From Mercurialis annua (lineage: Eukaryota; Streptophyta; Magnoliopsida; Malpighiales; Euphorbiaceae), in NCBI RefSeq assembly GCF_937616625.2, contig NC_065574.1, positions 3,410,001-3,474,000 on the forward strand: a DNA stretch of 64,000 nucleotides, in the 5' to 3' direction. Under the pieces are notes generated by a model. That model saw nothing but the letters and a program-made list of their open reading frames with translations. It was not told where the DNA came from and did not search any database. The translations under genes were made by a program, and so were the position numbers. This document shows, piece after piece, positions 1 through 11,683 of the stretch (position 1 is the stretch's first letter; every line of letters starts with the position of its first letter).

Positions 1-443
1 TACATCTTTCATCAACAATAATCAACAAAAGAAGCAGCAAATTATAAGAATAAAACACAAAAATTATGCGCAAACGCTAATAAATCCCTAAAAAAATAGG
101 CAAAACGCTAATAAACAATTACAAAAAGAAGAAAAAAGTTGAAACCTGGTGAATTAATTTGGTTTTGATTTGATATTCTTTGAAGAAACAGAAACCTGCT
201 ACTGCTGCAATGCAATTACTGCTTCTGATATTTTGTTTTTGTTTTTGTTTTTGACGAGCTGAGAGTTTGATGGCAAATTCAGAGTAGACCTTGAGACGGT
301 GTCGTTTTTCTGTGTCTGTGTTGTGAGTTGATTTGGGCTGTTACAGAATTGGGCTTTAGGTTTTCGTTTGAGCTTTGGGTTTTCGTTTGGGCTAGCCACT
401 ATGTCAAGTTCAGATTTTCTTTTAGGCTGAACCAATAAGACTT
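1..443. other. left edge, no convincing gene
   Basis: A minus-strand reading frame runs from an ATG at 435 to a stop at 199 (78 codons, rich in Lys, Asn, Pro and Ser). I do not recognise it. It could be a first exon of a gene running off the left edge, since a possible donor lies just before its stop, but nothing confirms coding. The rest is AT-rich. Confidence 0.25.
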
Positions 444-444
444 G

Positions 445-1019
445 GAGTGTTTACACAAATACTACGAAAACAACAAATATTTACAAAAATATTACCTAAG
501 TTTTTTTTATTACAAAAATTCAGTTTGTAGAAAAAAAATATGATTCTATATATGTTCAATACAAATATCGTATATAAATCAAAATAATACACATACAATT
601 TTTATAGTATGTAATTCATACATTACACATTGTTAAAAAAATCAGATATGGGAAGACGAACGGCAACAGCAACGGTGAAGATTTGATGGCGACAGCGGAA
701 AGCTGAGAAAGAGCTAACACGGCAATGGCAAAAAGCAAACAAAAAGCGCGACAGCGGCGAGTTGAGGGCGACGTTGGCGACGAGCTGTGGGCGGCGCAAA
801 CAACAAGCTGAGGTCGTGGTGGTGTGACTTGTAAAGTGAAGATTGATGGTGACAGTGGGTATTATGGCGGAAGATACGAAAAAAAATGAGGGTTTAAGAT
901 AAAAAAAAATAAAGAAAAGAGAGATATAGTATTTTTATAAATAGAACAGATGAGTAAATATTTTTATAAAAAAGACTATATAGGCATAGTATTTTTGTAA
1001 TATAGGGTGTAATTTTTCC
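445..1019. mobile_element. MULE-type TIR element with GC-rich core
   Basis: The ends are imperfect inverted repeats: the left end has a TTTACAC motif and the right end, read inverted, has ATTACACC, followed on both arms by TTACAAAAATA-like sequence. The flanks repeat TAAGACTT (436-443 and 1020-1027), with a ninth base G or A. The middle (about 640-860) is far richer in GC than its surroundings and has repeated GCGACAGCGG-like motifs. It looks captured rather than transposon-derived. No long open frame crosses it. The class is inferred from target-site size. Confidence 0.5.
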
Positions 1020-1915
1020 TAAGACTTACGTACTATTAAATTTTTATGTATTTGAACATTTTTAGAAAAATAATCTTAATCTAGTTTCTGTAGTTTTTTT
1101 TAACACTTTTTGATTGCGCATCACACTCATAGCAAATGCACGTGAAACCAGATTTAGATACACACGATTAACTTGATATGTTGATAAAATCAGCCACGCC
1201 AACAAAACAACATTGTCATATTATTTTATAGAAATGCATAGTACATAATCATATTGAATAACAAAATTTGAAGAGGAATAAAATAAATAAAAAGTTAAAA
1301 ATACAAATAACTAATTATTTTTATATGAAAATTGCTAATCACGTAAATATAACGTGATGAATTTGTTATTTAACAGCCACGAATGAACACGTTCATTATT
1401 TCTCTTCATACAAAGACTCATTTAATATTGAAAAAAAAAAAAGAGGGGTCTGCTAGATAACAAATTTAAAAAGAAGAGATTACATTAAAAAAAAAAAAAA
1501 CTTTAAAGTAATGAGTCTTTTTACTGGTTAAGACTTTCTTTTACATTGTACATATGCTAAAATGCTAGTATAGTTGGATTACAAAAGAAATGATGAAAAA
1601 AGAAGCAGTACTAATTTAACGGGTCCCCAAAAAATTATATAGTAAAGTTTTATTTTTTAACAACATTTATAATGGAAGATAACAAATGCACCGGTCTTAA
1701 TTTGTCGATAATTTCTTTATTCTTATTTAATTTTCATCCCCTGTGCCGTCTTATAGTTGAGACCCATTCAGAAAATTTCATTGTACCAAAAAATTTCCAT
1801 TCCCCTTCAATTTTTTTTTGTTGGGTTATTTGTATCATTGTAATAAGAAAGTATAATTTTCTTGGCCCAAAGTTATATCTTTATTGTAAAAATTTAATAT
1901 TTTTCGTTATTGATT
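1020..1915. other. AT-rich 3' flank of the P450 gene
   Basis: No gene seen. It contains poly(A) runs (about 1430-1500) and the probable 3' UTR and polyadenylation region of the P450 gene, which reads leftward into it. Confidence 0.5.
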
Positions 1916-4900
1916 TTAATATATGTTCGTGGATTGATTTTCTTCTCTTCTCTTCACCCAAATTGGCATTTGTCTCTTCAATCTCACTGTTGGAAAGTTT
2001 ACAATTGTATCTTTTTCAGCCACCCAACTGCACAAAATCACGGAGATTATTACGATTCAACCCAGAGGTGAGCGGTTCGGTTAACCAAATCAACTAAAAT
2101 TTTAAAAATATAAAATATAATGGATCAAAATAAATGGATTAACTGAATTAAGCTAAAAAAAAGATAATTAATTAATTTGATTGATAGTTTTTTAAAAACT
2201 TTCAATATAATAAAGTTAAGAAAATATTGTAAATTAAACATATTGATTGTATATTTTTTTTTTTAAAAAGATTATTTCAAATCATGGACATTTATTTATT
2301 ATTTTACCAATTAATTATTAAATATATTCTCATTAATTATTACGGGAAATGTCTCAACACAATAAATTTTTTAAAAAGACAAAACCTACTACTATGTTAA
2401 ATAATTAAGGATCAATATAATAATTTTGCTAAAAAATTATATCTTCTAATATATGTTTTTCTCTAACAATTTAGGACAAAGTGAGTAGAAAACTAATCAT
2501 AACAAATGTAGTCAAATAAAAGTTAGGCCAACAAATAATAATTTTGTTGTTTCAAGGTTTGACTAAGAAAATACAACTTGAGTTACTTGCTAGTACTACT
2601 AATGAACCCTATAATTTATATACACTTTTAAACATTGATTTGAAGTATCACTAAACTTTTGTTGTCCACCAAATTTATCATTGACCACTTTTTGAAAATT
2701 ACTTCTACTTGATCAAATATTAGTAGTATTTTTTTAATGCATTAGACTAGTCAAAACTAATTGGACATGCCAATTGTCTAACATAGAAAATGACTCATCA
2801 TGGCTCGTAGCAAACAACATTTAGTGGCCAAAGTTGTGCTAGGGAGCATCACGATTCAAATGAAGATTAAAATTTCTTGTGGCTATTGCACTATAAATAT
2901 TTTAGTATTATTTATACTGATAATTTATTTTTTGGGTTCTTAAAAAAAGGTTTATCATCACAAATTTGACGATTAATAATTATTTATGTTTTTGAATACA
3001 TAATTATTTATGTTCAACAACAAAATTAGACATCATTTTTTTCGCCATCCATTTAAATTTACCGAGATCTTCAATTATGAAAAAAAAATAAAAAAAATTA
3101 TCAAAATAAAAAAAATGGTGCTAATTAAAGTGTATAAATTATGCAGTTCAATAACCATAATTTTTCTAACCGATAGAACTAAAAAAACATAGTGAATAGT
3201 GATTGTTTTTTATATTATTTTCGGCATCATTTATCTTTTTTAATCGCCAGATTTATCTTTTCTTATAAATTATTCGATATTTTTTTACTTTTTTATATAT
3301 CCATTAATTTTTAGTTTTACTATTGATTATATCCCAACTCATAAATTTTAATTTTAAATCTGTTATTTTTCTATCTAATAGAAACAAGAAAAACTTAAAA
3401 AAAAGTCACAATTCATTAGAAAGGATAGGGCAAATTTACCTAAATTGAGTAACAAGATTGTGTAAGAATATGGAAGCTTCAAGTCTAGCCAAATCAAGGC
3501 CAGGGCATAATCTTTGTCCACCTCCAAATGGAGTGAAATTGCTATTGCTCATCTCCTTTTCCTGTTTTTTTAATTCAATTTACACAATTAAAAAAATAAA
3601 TTAAAATCCAATTTTTATTGAAAAAATTAAAAAGATAATATTGAGAGGGTCCACGTCTTACTTGCCACCTCCATGGATTGAATTGGTAAGGGCAATCATA
3701 ATGATGATCATCAAGATGAACTGATCTAAAATATGTAAAAGCACACCATCCTTTTGGTATTAAATACCCTTTTATTTCTATATCCTTCATTGCCTTTCTC
3801 ATCACCCCTATTATTATATTTCCCACCCTCAAAGTTTCTGTAATTACCTGCTCCATTTAAAGAATACATTACGAACCGTTATCAATCCGTCGGTAAATTC
3901 AATAAATAACGACATGTTTGGCTGCAAATAAGTTTAAATATGTTACTATATTACCGACATTTTACAGCCCCAAAAACTCATCAACAATTAGCGACGAAAA
4001 GTTTTCATCTATAATTTTTTGGTCCTTGATTAGCAACCAAAGAATCACGACGAAAAGTTTACATCGGTAATCCATTGGTGATGTTAATTTTTTTAGTAAA
4101 GGTCTATTTTCTACTAGTGATTTTTTTGGGTAGGAAAGTAAATAAATGTAATTAACTCACCCTTTGTGTAAATGGTAAAGATAAGTAATCAGTCCAAGTT
4201 AATGACTCGCCAAGCTGAGCTTTGAGACTTTTCAATTTCATGTTCTCATCCTGAAATTATTTTATGTTAATTAAAGATAATTATGAAACCAACAATCTTA
4301 ATAATACAAAGAATTGAAACAAAAAAAAATGATTAAAATGTCTTAATGACAATTAGAAGTCACACGTGCATCGAAGAATATTTTTTTTTAAGAACATAGA
4401 CACTGATATATCACCTAACAAATAATGAAATAGACCCCATCATATAATTATTCGTTTTAAACTAACAATATACAAAAAAAAGTCAAGTTCCTTACATTTT
4501 ATATATTGTTAGTTTAAAACGAATAATTATTTGAAAATTTAGGATTAAAATTTAGAGAATAAATTGATAAATCGGAAATAAACACCTAGCAAATTTGAGA
4601 GTTTCAGGTTTAAACATCATTTCTCAATTATAATAAAAATAGATAATAAGTTCTTAGAATATTCAAACTATTGCCTTATTGCATTTATTAAATTTTGATT
4701 CGTTTTCTTTTAATTAATAACATTAATTTTAATTTAAAAGAGATTTTTTCCGTCCAAAATGCAAGCCAAAATTTACTTATTTTTACTCCATGTCAATTGA
4801 ATTTAACTTATTTTCTCTTAAAAATTATCACACATATGTAATTTTGTTATAGTATGAAGTTTTTAGGCTAAATTATGCATGATAAATTTTATGGTGAAAA

Positions 4901-7900
4901 ACTAAACTTTGACCGCCATATATGTTTTTTACCGGAAAACATCTTGTTGAAACAAAGTTAAAATTTAATAGCCAAATTAAAACGAATTAAAACATAGTCA
5001 CTGAATAACAAAATAATGATATGTGTGCTTACGAGATTAAGTTTTATCGTATTTTGTTTCTAAAAACATTTGTAAAATTCTCATAGGCATGCATGTAATT
5101 TTTTACAGACGTCTTTATTATCATATTTTGTTTCTATAAACTTTCGTAAAATTCTAAAATTCTAAAATTTATTAATATTTATAAGGCTTAATGCCTTAAA
5201 AAAAAATCCGGCCTTTCATCCCCTTTTCAATCCTACCTTGACGTTGAAAATCTGTCAATTTTACCCTATTTTGTATTTTTTTCATTTCAATTGTACCCTA
5301 AAACATAAAATCGATCTTTATTTATTTGGCAAAAGTTCAAAAAAACTCTTCAAAAATAGTCAATTTAATATAAAAATTTAATCTAATGTAAAAAGAATCA
5401 ATTAGAGAATTTGTTTTTGAACTTTTGCCAAATAAAAAAAAGTCAATTTTATATTTTAGGGTATAATTGAAATGAAAAAAATACAAAATAGGATAAAATT
5501 AAAAGATTTTCAACATCAGGGTAGGATTGAATAGGGGATAAAAAGGTCGGGATTTTTTAAGATATTAGGCCTATTTATAATCTAAATCTATAAGAAATAT
5601 CGTTTTGAATTTTAGAGTTTTCAATTTATTTTTGTTTCCTTGTAAAAGAAAAATTGAGTAGGAAGGAAGAATACGAAAATTGACAACGACTATAGGGACC
5701 GGACAGGTAATCAATTTCTAAAATTAATGGTATAAACACTTATGAATTGGATTAATCATTAATCAAGCAATTAAAAAAGACTAATTAAGAGGACTTAACA
5801 GAATAATTGACGTACCGTTAATTGTTGTAAAGCAGAAGGGGAATCTGAAAGATATTTGACGGCAAGTGTCATAAGAACCGGGACGGAATCTTCGCCGGGG
5901 ATCATCATATCAATCATATTATCAGCTATTAATTCATCTGTTAATTGTTGATTAGCATCATTAAGCAAAACCTCCACCACATCTTTAGGTATTTTTGAGA
6001 TGCCACTCTCCCTTTTGGATTTAATTATTTTTTGCACTAATTTCACCATTTTTTTCTTGGCCTGAAAATTAAATCACATAGTAAATTAACCTTGATTATA
6101 TATTTATATTTTTGTTAATTGTAGTTGATGAAAAATAAAATAACAATGAGTATTTGATATTGAAGTGATTTATATAATGACTATGGAAAATAAGAAAATG
6201 AAGAAAAGGGTTGGAAGAGTATTGATTGAAGAAGAAATGGAGTAGAAAAGAGTAATTTATTTTAGTGATTAAACTTTAATTCGTTTCATTTTATTTATTA
6301 AATTTTAATTTTTTTAAATGAAATTTTTCATGTTAAAATGCATAAATGACAATTATTTTTACTTATTTTTATCACACGGCAATCAATTTTTTCTTATTTT
6401 TATCTAAGAATGTACGAAAATGTATAGTTTTTCTTGAGAACTTTCCATTGAAATAAAAATTTGACAAGCAATCAATTATTTTTTCCAAAACTTTATACTT
6501 GGTCAAAAAAATCTTATATTAAAATATAATTAGAATTTAGTAATTAAAATAAATAAAGTTACATTTTAATCATCAAAATAAAATAGAGCGATAATTTAGT
6601 AGTTCCAAAAATCAATTACTCATAATTTTGAATAAAACTGTGACTCATCAGATAATTTAGTAGTTCTAAAAAAGTAAAATGAACTTATATATTCACAACT
6701 ATGGTATTTTTGTCAAATATAACACGATCTTTAAATTTTACCAATTTGGTCCGTTATTAATTCAATATTTGCAAATACACCCAAGGTTTGAATATATTTA
6801 GGTATATTTAGCAAAAATTGAATAAATAACGGATCAAATCGGTAAAAATTGAATAAATAACATATCAAATTGGTAAAATTTAAAGATCATCATGATATAT
6901 TTGATAAAGAAAGTTATATTTATGGCTAGATACATTCATTTTGCCTTCTAAAAATCAATTATTCTAAACGAACCAAATAGATATTTGATTAATTGATGCG
7001 ATATATATAGCGGTTCCCGGCCATCCACCGGAATAATGCAATTAAAGGATGCAACAAAAGAAAAATAAATTAATTATATATTGATCACATACTTGCAATG
7101 AACGATAAAGTTGAGTTCCAGGGAAGTTGATGGGCAGAGACATGAGACCAGCTATAAATTGTTGAAACTGTTCCTTTAGCGACTCCATTTCTGGACCAGC
7201 ATCCAAACTTATTAATGCCTTCACTAGTACCTGAAATGCAATCTGCAGACAAAAATTAAGGGTCATTTTGTAACTTTTTAATAATTATGAGTCTCATTTT
7301 AAAGACAATATGATTTCATGTGCAATTATTGTGAACCCCATACTCCACTACTCTTGTTTCTTGATTTATAGCATAATCATTTCTCAACTTAATAGAAGCC
7401 AGAGATGACAATTCAAACACCAATCATTTTCTTCTAGTAGATATGATGGAAACAAAATATATTTTATATTGCACAAAAAACATAATTATTAGAATATAAA
7501 ATTCTGAAATGGTATACTACTATTTTGTAAAAAAAGTAGAATAAATTAAAATAGAAAACTTTAGATGCATTTTTGGAAATAACATATTGAAAATGATTCG
7601 ATAAATCTTTGTGTAACGTTATTATAAGTTGAGTTAAAAAAATATAACGATGACTAAACTATAAACTTTTTACTCGTTGGTTACCATCAATAAATCTTTT
7701 ATATTTTGATAATTCAATTTTGAGTTTTTCAAACGGGAAGTTGCTATCACAGTTCTGATAAATACGTCTTTATCTGGCAACGGAAAAATTGGATTCCGTA
7801 TATTTTTCCGTTCGCGCATATAAATGACAATTCACTGAATCCACCAAGTAATCTCAACTATATTTAACTTATAAGTAATAATTTTGTAATAATAACATGT

Positions 7901-9137
7901 GAAGAATAAGTCAGAAATACGTTAAGATCAGTGACATTTTATTTTACTTTTTGTTTCTTGTTTTATCTAAATTGGAACTCTTACCAAAAACTTGAAGTTA
8001 CAAACATACAAAAAATAAATGCAAATAAAAGAGATAGAATTTTCAAACTTCAAGGACCAAAATTCACTTCAGTAAAACCACACAAACACAAAAAAACAAA
8101 AAATTCACAAAAAGAGAGAAAAAAGCACTAACATTTTTGGTCTCATCTTGAATAAAAATAGGCTGATCAAATCTCCAATTCTTCATAGATTCTTCAACAT
8201 AAACTTGCATGTCTCTTGTAATTTGAGCTTTAAGATAAGCAGACTTAAAAAAAGCTCCTATTAAACCATGAATTCTTTTTTGTAAGCTTCCATTAATGAG
8301 CAAAATTGAGGATTTTCCCATTAATTCAGTGAGTGATTTAGGGTAAGATGGTACAAACATCTTTGGATCACTTTGTAGAATAAATTTACTCACTTCTGAA
8401 TCTGTTGATACTATTGTTGGTGTTCCAAATATATGTGACTTGAACACTTTTCCATACCTATATTTAAAAATAAAATAAAAAATAAGTTATATATTTTCTT
8501 GAAATATCCTGAAAGTAGAAAATGATAAATAATTGTATACTGAAATATCCTGAAAATAGAAGAAATGATAAAAGAAATCTTGAAATATCCTGAAAATAGA
8601 AGAATTGATAAATTTTCTTGAAAAAGAAAACCCTGAAAAGAAATGAAATGAAGATTTTCTTGAAATATCCTGAAATCAAAAGAATTGATAAAATTTCTTC
8701 AAAAACCTTGAAAATAGGAAGAAATGATAATTTTTCTTGAAATTCTCTGAAAATAAAAGACATGAAATGATAAATGTTCTTGAAATAAACTAAAAATAGA
8801 AGAAATGGTAAATTTTCTTGAAATATCATGAAAATATAAGAAATGATAACTAACTTTCTTGAAATATCCTGAACATATAAGAAATGAAAATATTTGTATG
8901 TATGCATATATATACTTACAAACGACGACGTTTATTGACGAAAGTTTCGGGGCGGTCTGTTAAAGCAGAAGAAATGAACTCAAGGGTTTCACCAAGAAAC
9001 GGCCACCCAAGATTGCCTAAAGGAAGCTGCGGAGTTTCGAGTTTCGACGACGACGACGATCTGTAGCTATTTCTGTACAAGATTATTATGGAAGACAACA
9101 AAATTATTACTAATAAAATCAATAATAAACTGTCCAT
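1916..9137 (-). CDS. CYP90D1: CYP90D1, brassinosteroid C-23 hydroxylase
   Basis: Cytochrome P450 of the CYP90D family, which hydroxylates C-23 of early brassinosteroid intermediates at the ER membrane. Exons, read on the minus strand: 9137-8920, 8457-8133, 7242-7093, 6061-5816, 4250-4161, 3847-3662, 3561-3440 and 2027-1916. They total 1449 nt, or 482 residues, close to the roughly 490 of the Arabidopsis enzyme, and all introns are GT-AG. Residues 1-22 form a membrane anchor, followed by a proline hinge. The I-helix holds [11 protein letters not shown] near 281-289, the K-helix ExxR is ETLR at 347-350, and the heme loop [10 protein letters not shown] has its Cys at 424. The start at 9137 is preferred to an in-frame ATG 54 nt upstream because the anchor begins there. 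The short last exon lies 1.4 kb beyond exon 7. Introns carry a minisatellite and several transposon insertions. Confidence 0.95.
3870..4121. mobile_element. CACTA-like remnant in P450 intron 5
   Basis: The right end, read on the minus strand, starts CACTAGTAGAAAATAGACC, resembling the CACTA termini of CMC/EnSpm transposons. The body has repeated subterminal motifs of the ACGACGAAAAGTTT and CGTCGGTAA kind. A matching left terminus was not found, so this is probably a truncated or decayed copy. Confidence 0.3.
5185..5571. mobile_element. MULE-type MITE, family A, in P450 intron 4
   Basis: A 387-bp fold-back element with arms of about 130 bp or more. The left end begins GGCTTAATGCCTTAAAAAA and the right end is its inverted near-match. 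It is bounded by a perfect 9-bp direct repeat TATTTATAA (5176-5184 and 5572-5580), the target-site size of Mutator-like transposons. It encodes no protein. Relatives lie at 9771, 11173 and 52876. Confidence 0.85.
6690..6950. mobile_element. fold-back MITE in P450 intron 3
   Basis: A long imperfect inverted repeat. CGATCTTTAAATTTTACCAA near 6725 returns inverted as TTGGTAAAATTTAAAGATC near 6870. The arms extend outward to AAAATGAA and its inverse TTCATTTTG. The target-site duplication was not resolved, so the class is unknown and the ends are approximate. Confidence 0.5.
8470..8890. repeat. degenerate minisatellite in P450 intron 1
   Basis: About ten tandem units of roughly 39-43 bp, each built on CTTGAAATATCCTGAAAAT followed by AGAAGAAATGATAAA, fill nearly all of intron 1. 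Because the unit lacks stops in one minus-strand frame, it produces a spurious 147-codon open frame. Confidence 0.85.
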
Positions 9138-9233
9138 AATATTAATGGATGCGAAAAGTTGTCTGCTCAAGAACATGAACATTATAAGCAAACTCTTGTT
9201 TCTCTTTCTAATTTTCTACATATATATGTATGA

Positions 9234-9243
9234 GTATATATAC
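9234..9243 (-). promoter_or_regulatory. candidate TATA box of CYP90D1
   Basis: GTATATATAC lies about 100 bp upstream of the CYP90D1 ATG on the minus strand, a spacing that would leave a short 5' UTR. TATA-like strings are common in such AT-rich DNA, so this is tentative. Confidence 0.3.
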
Positions 9244-9249
9244 AGTAGG

Positions 9250-9761
9250 ATATTAAATTAAATGAGTATATAAAATATTTATATGAGTAAATTTAATCAT
9301 ATGGTGACCATGGACATATATATGATGATGACATTATTTTTTGGACCAGTGTATATGAATGTTTGTGTGCATGTGTACGTGCACGCGTGCGGCAAAATAT
9401 AATAGAGAAATTCAAAGGGAAAGAATAAAATAAATTATAAGTAAAATATGCAACTTAGTTAGAGCTTAAGTTAAAAGTGTAAGAGAGAATATATGTATTG
9501 GGAGATTCGGGTTCTACAAGTTTTTTTATTAGAAAAACAATTCTGCACTTAATATACTAAACTTTTGCATTACTTCATTTTGGTGGTTATAAATATGTCT
9601 CTCTCACAAAAATTAGATCGGATATTTTATGTTTCTCTCACAAAATTTGCTACTCCATTTTTGAAGTATGGAGTTCGAAGCAAATATTGAGATTTTTGTA
9701 AGAAGCATTAATAGAGGGAGAGGGCCGTTTTAGATGAAAACTTCTCACAAGTATAATATAA
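9250..9761. other. upstream region of CYP90D1
   Basis: No gene seen. It is AT-rich apart from a short alternating GT/GC stretch near 9360-9390. It probably contains the CYP90D1 promoter. Confidence 0.4.
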
Positions 9762-9770
9762 TTACTCATA

Positions 9771-10274
9771 GTCCAAAAGTCTTGAAAAATCCCGACCTTT
9801 TAGCCTTTTTTCGATTCTATCCTAACGTTGAAAACTTGTCAATTTTATCATATTTTATCGTTTCAATTGTACCCCAATTTTTTAATTTTTGTCAATTGTT
9901 TTACTTAAATGATGAAATCATTCAATTAACCATATTGAAAGATAAAATTAAATTCATTTTCATTCAAAAAAAATACAAATAATAAGTCTTTTATTTTTAA
10001 AAACTAACTAAAAACCATAATCAAATTAGAACTAATTCAAATTCTTGATTAATTTAACTAAATCTATATAAATTTTAAACATATTCAATTAATATATATT
10101 ATACATGGAGAACATTTTTGAATTTTTTTTCCAAATGAAAAAGACGTCATTTTAATATTTCAGGATACAATTGAAACGGCAAAATGCGAAATATGGTAAA
10201 ATTGACAAATTTTCAACGTCAGGATAGGATCGAAAAGGTATTATAAGATCGGTTTTTTTTGAAGATATTGGGCC
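9771..10274. mobile_element. MULE-type MITE, family A
   Basis: The ends GTCCAAAAGTCTTGAAAAA (left) and the inverse of GGCCCAATATCTTCAAAAAA (right) match the family A arms, as do the inner tracts (GAAAACTTGTCAATTTTATC and its inverse). The left target copy is TTACTCATA (9762-9770). The right copy is interrupted by a Helitron at 10282. When the bases on both sides of that insertion are joined, the right copy reads TTACTTATA. Confidence 0.8.
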
Positions 10275-10281
10275 TTACTTA

Positions 10282-10795
10282 TCTATACTACGTATAAAAG
10301 CACAGATAGGGTGGAGGGACAGACACATTTACGTTAATATCCTTTTCACTTTATAAAATATAATTATTAATAAAAAATTATTAAAATAATTATTAAAATT
10401 AGAGTACTTACTAAAATAAACTACTATGTTAAGATAATTATTAAAATTAGAATACTAACTGAAATAAACTTCTATGCTAAAATAATTGTTTAGAGTACTA
10501 ATTAAAATAAACTACTTCAAATATTTAATAACTACTATTTTAATTATTATTTTTAATCATGTAAAATTCTAAATAAGATTAACTACTAAATAAATTATTA
10601 TTTTTATTTTTATTTGATATTTTCTATTTAAATTCAGTAATAATTATAAAATTTGAGTATCAATTATAAATATTAAATTATTAAAACAATCATCTAAAAT
10701 ATTAAAAAAATAAACTATTACTAATTAACTACTATTTAAATATTAGTATTTGATAATTTGACGAGTCACGTATGAAACACGTAAAGCGAAACTAG
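10282..10795 (+). mobile_element. non-autonomous Helitron
   Basis: It begins TCTATACTACGTATAAAAGC and ends CTAG, with the host A on its left and T on its right, the insertion rule of Helitrons. A degenerate hairpin motif (GTCACGT and ACACGT) lies just before the 3' CTAG. The 5' end matches the copies at 52168 and, inverted, at 19914. There is no coding capacity. Confidence 0.75.
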
Positions 10796-11172
10796 TATTT
10801 AAAGTAAGAGGATTTATATAATTAGCCTTGTGAGTACTCAAACTATCACTTTTTTGATATTTTATTTTAGTGATCAAATTTTGATTTGTTATAATTTGAT
10901 TATTAAATATATTTTTTCGCAGTTGGATTACTAAACTTTAACATTGTTTCAATGGGAGGTTTTTCAGTATATATGTGGTAGCTATAATTTATTTAATTTT
11001 TTTACTTGAAAACTTGACATATATGTATAATTTGACCGAAAAATTTCTATGTAAGTTGAAATTATACATAAGTCACACGTTTTGAGAAAAACACAAGCAG
11101 AAAACGATTGTTACTTGGCAAAATCCGGCTGCTGTATCATCATTTTGGCGTCCAAGAGAATTAAAATTTCAA

Positions 11173-11540
11173 GGTTTAATGTCTTAAAAAACCCTGACCT
11201 TTCATCCCTTTTCAATCCTACCTTGACGTTGCAAATCTGTCAATTTTATCCTATTTTGCATTTTTTTCATTTTAATTGTACCCTAAAGCTAATTGACCTT
11301 TTTGTATTTGGCGAACATTCTATAAATTGACCATTTTTACATTATATTAATTTTTTATTTTAAATTTGTCATTTTAAAAAAAATTATTGAATTTTTGTCA
11401 AATAAATAAAAGTCAATTTTATGCTTCAGGGTACTATTGAAATGAAAAAAATGCAATATGGAGTAAAATTGACAATTTTTTAACGACAGAGTAGGATTAA
11501 AAAGGAGATGAAAGATCAGGGCTTTTTAAGGCATTAAGCA
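11173..11540. mobile_element. MULE-type MITE, family A
   Basis: A 368-bp fold-back element with arms GGTTTAATGTCTTAAAAAA and its inverted match at the right end. It is bounded by a perfect 9-bp direct repeat AAATTTCAA (11164-11172 and 11541-11549). It is closely similar to the copy at 5185. Confidence 0.85.
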
Positions 11541-11580
11541 AAATTTCAAATTCTTCTTTTTGGGGTCAAAATTGCAAGTT

Positions 11581-11592
11581 AAAAATGAAAAC
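11581..11592 (+). repeat. candidate 5' target-site duplication of the LINE
   Basis: AAAAATGAAAAC recurs at 16724-16735 directly after the LINE poly(A). The leading A-run could belong to the tail. Confidence 0.6.
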
Positions 11593-11683
11593 ATACTTAA
11601 TTTTTTTTACAAATTCTTTTTCTCTCTCTTTCTCTGAACGCATGTAAAAAACGGTTATCGTTTCTGCTCACGTTCTGGCTACA

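Noticed and set aside
1672..2097. 141-codon plus-strand open frame
   Set aside because: It is the antisense shadow of CYP90D1 exon 8 and its 3' flank. The minus strand there reads the conserved P450 C-terminus with a matching acceptor and stop.
8464..8907. 147-codon minus-strand open frame of Phe/Ser/Ile-rich sequence
   Set aside because: It is the translation of the intron 1 minisatellite. Clean splice sites bracket it and the flanking exons join in frame without it.
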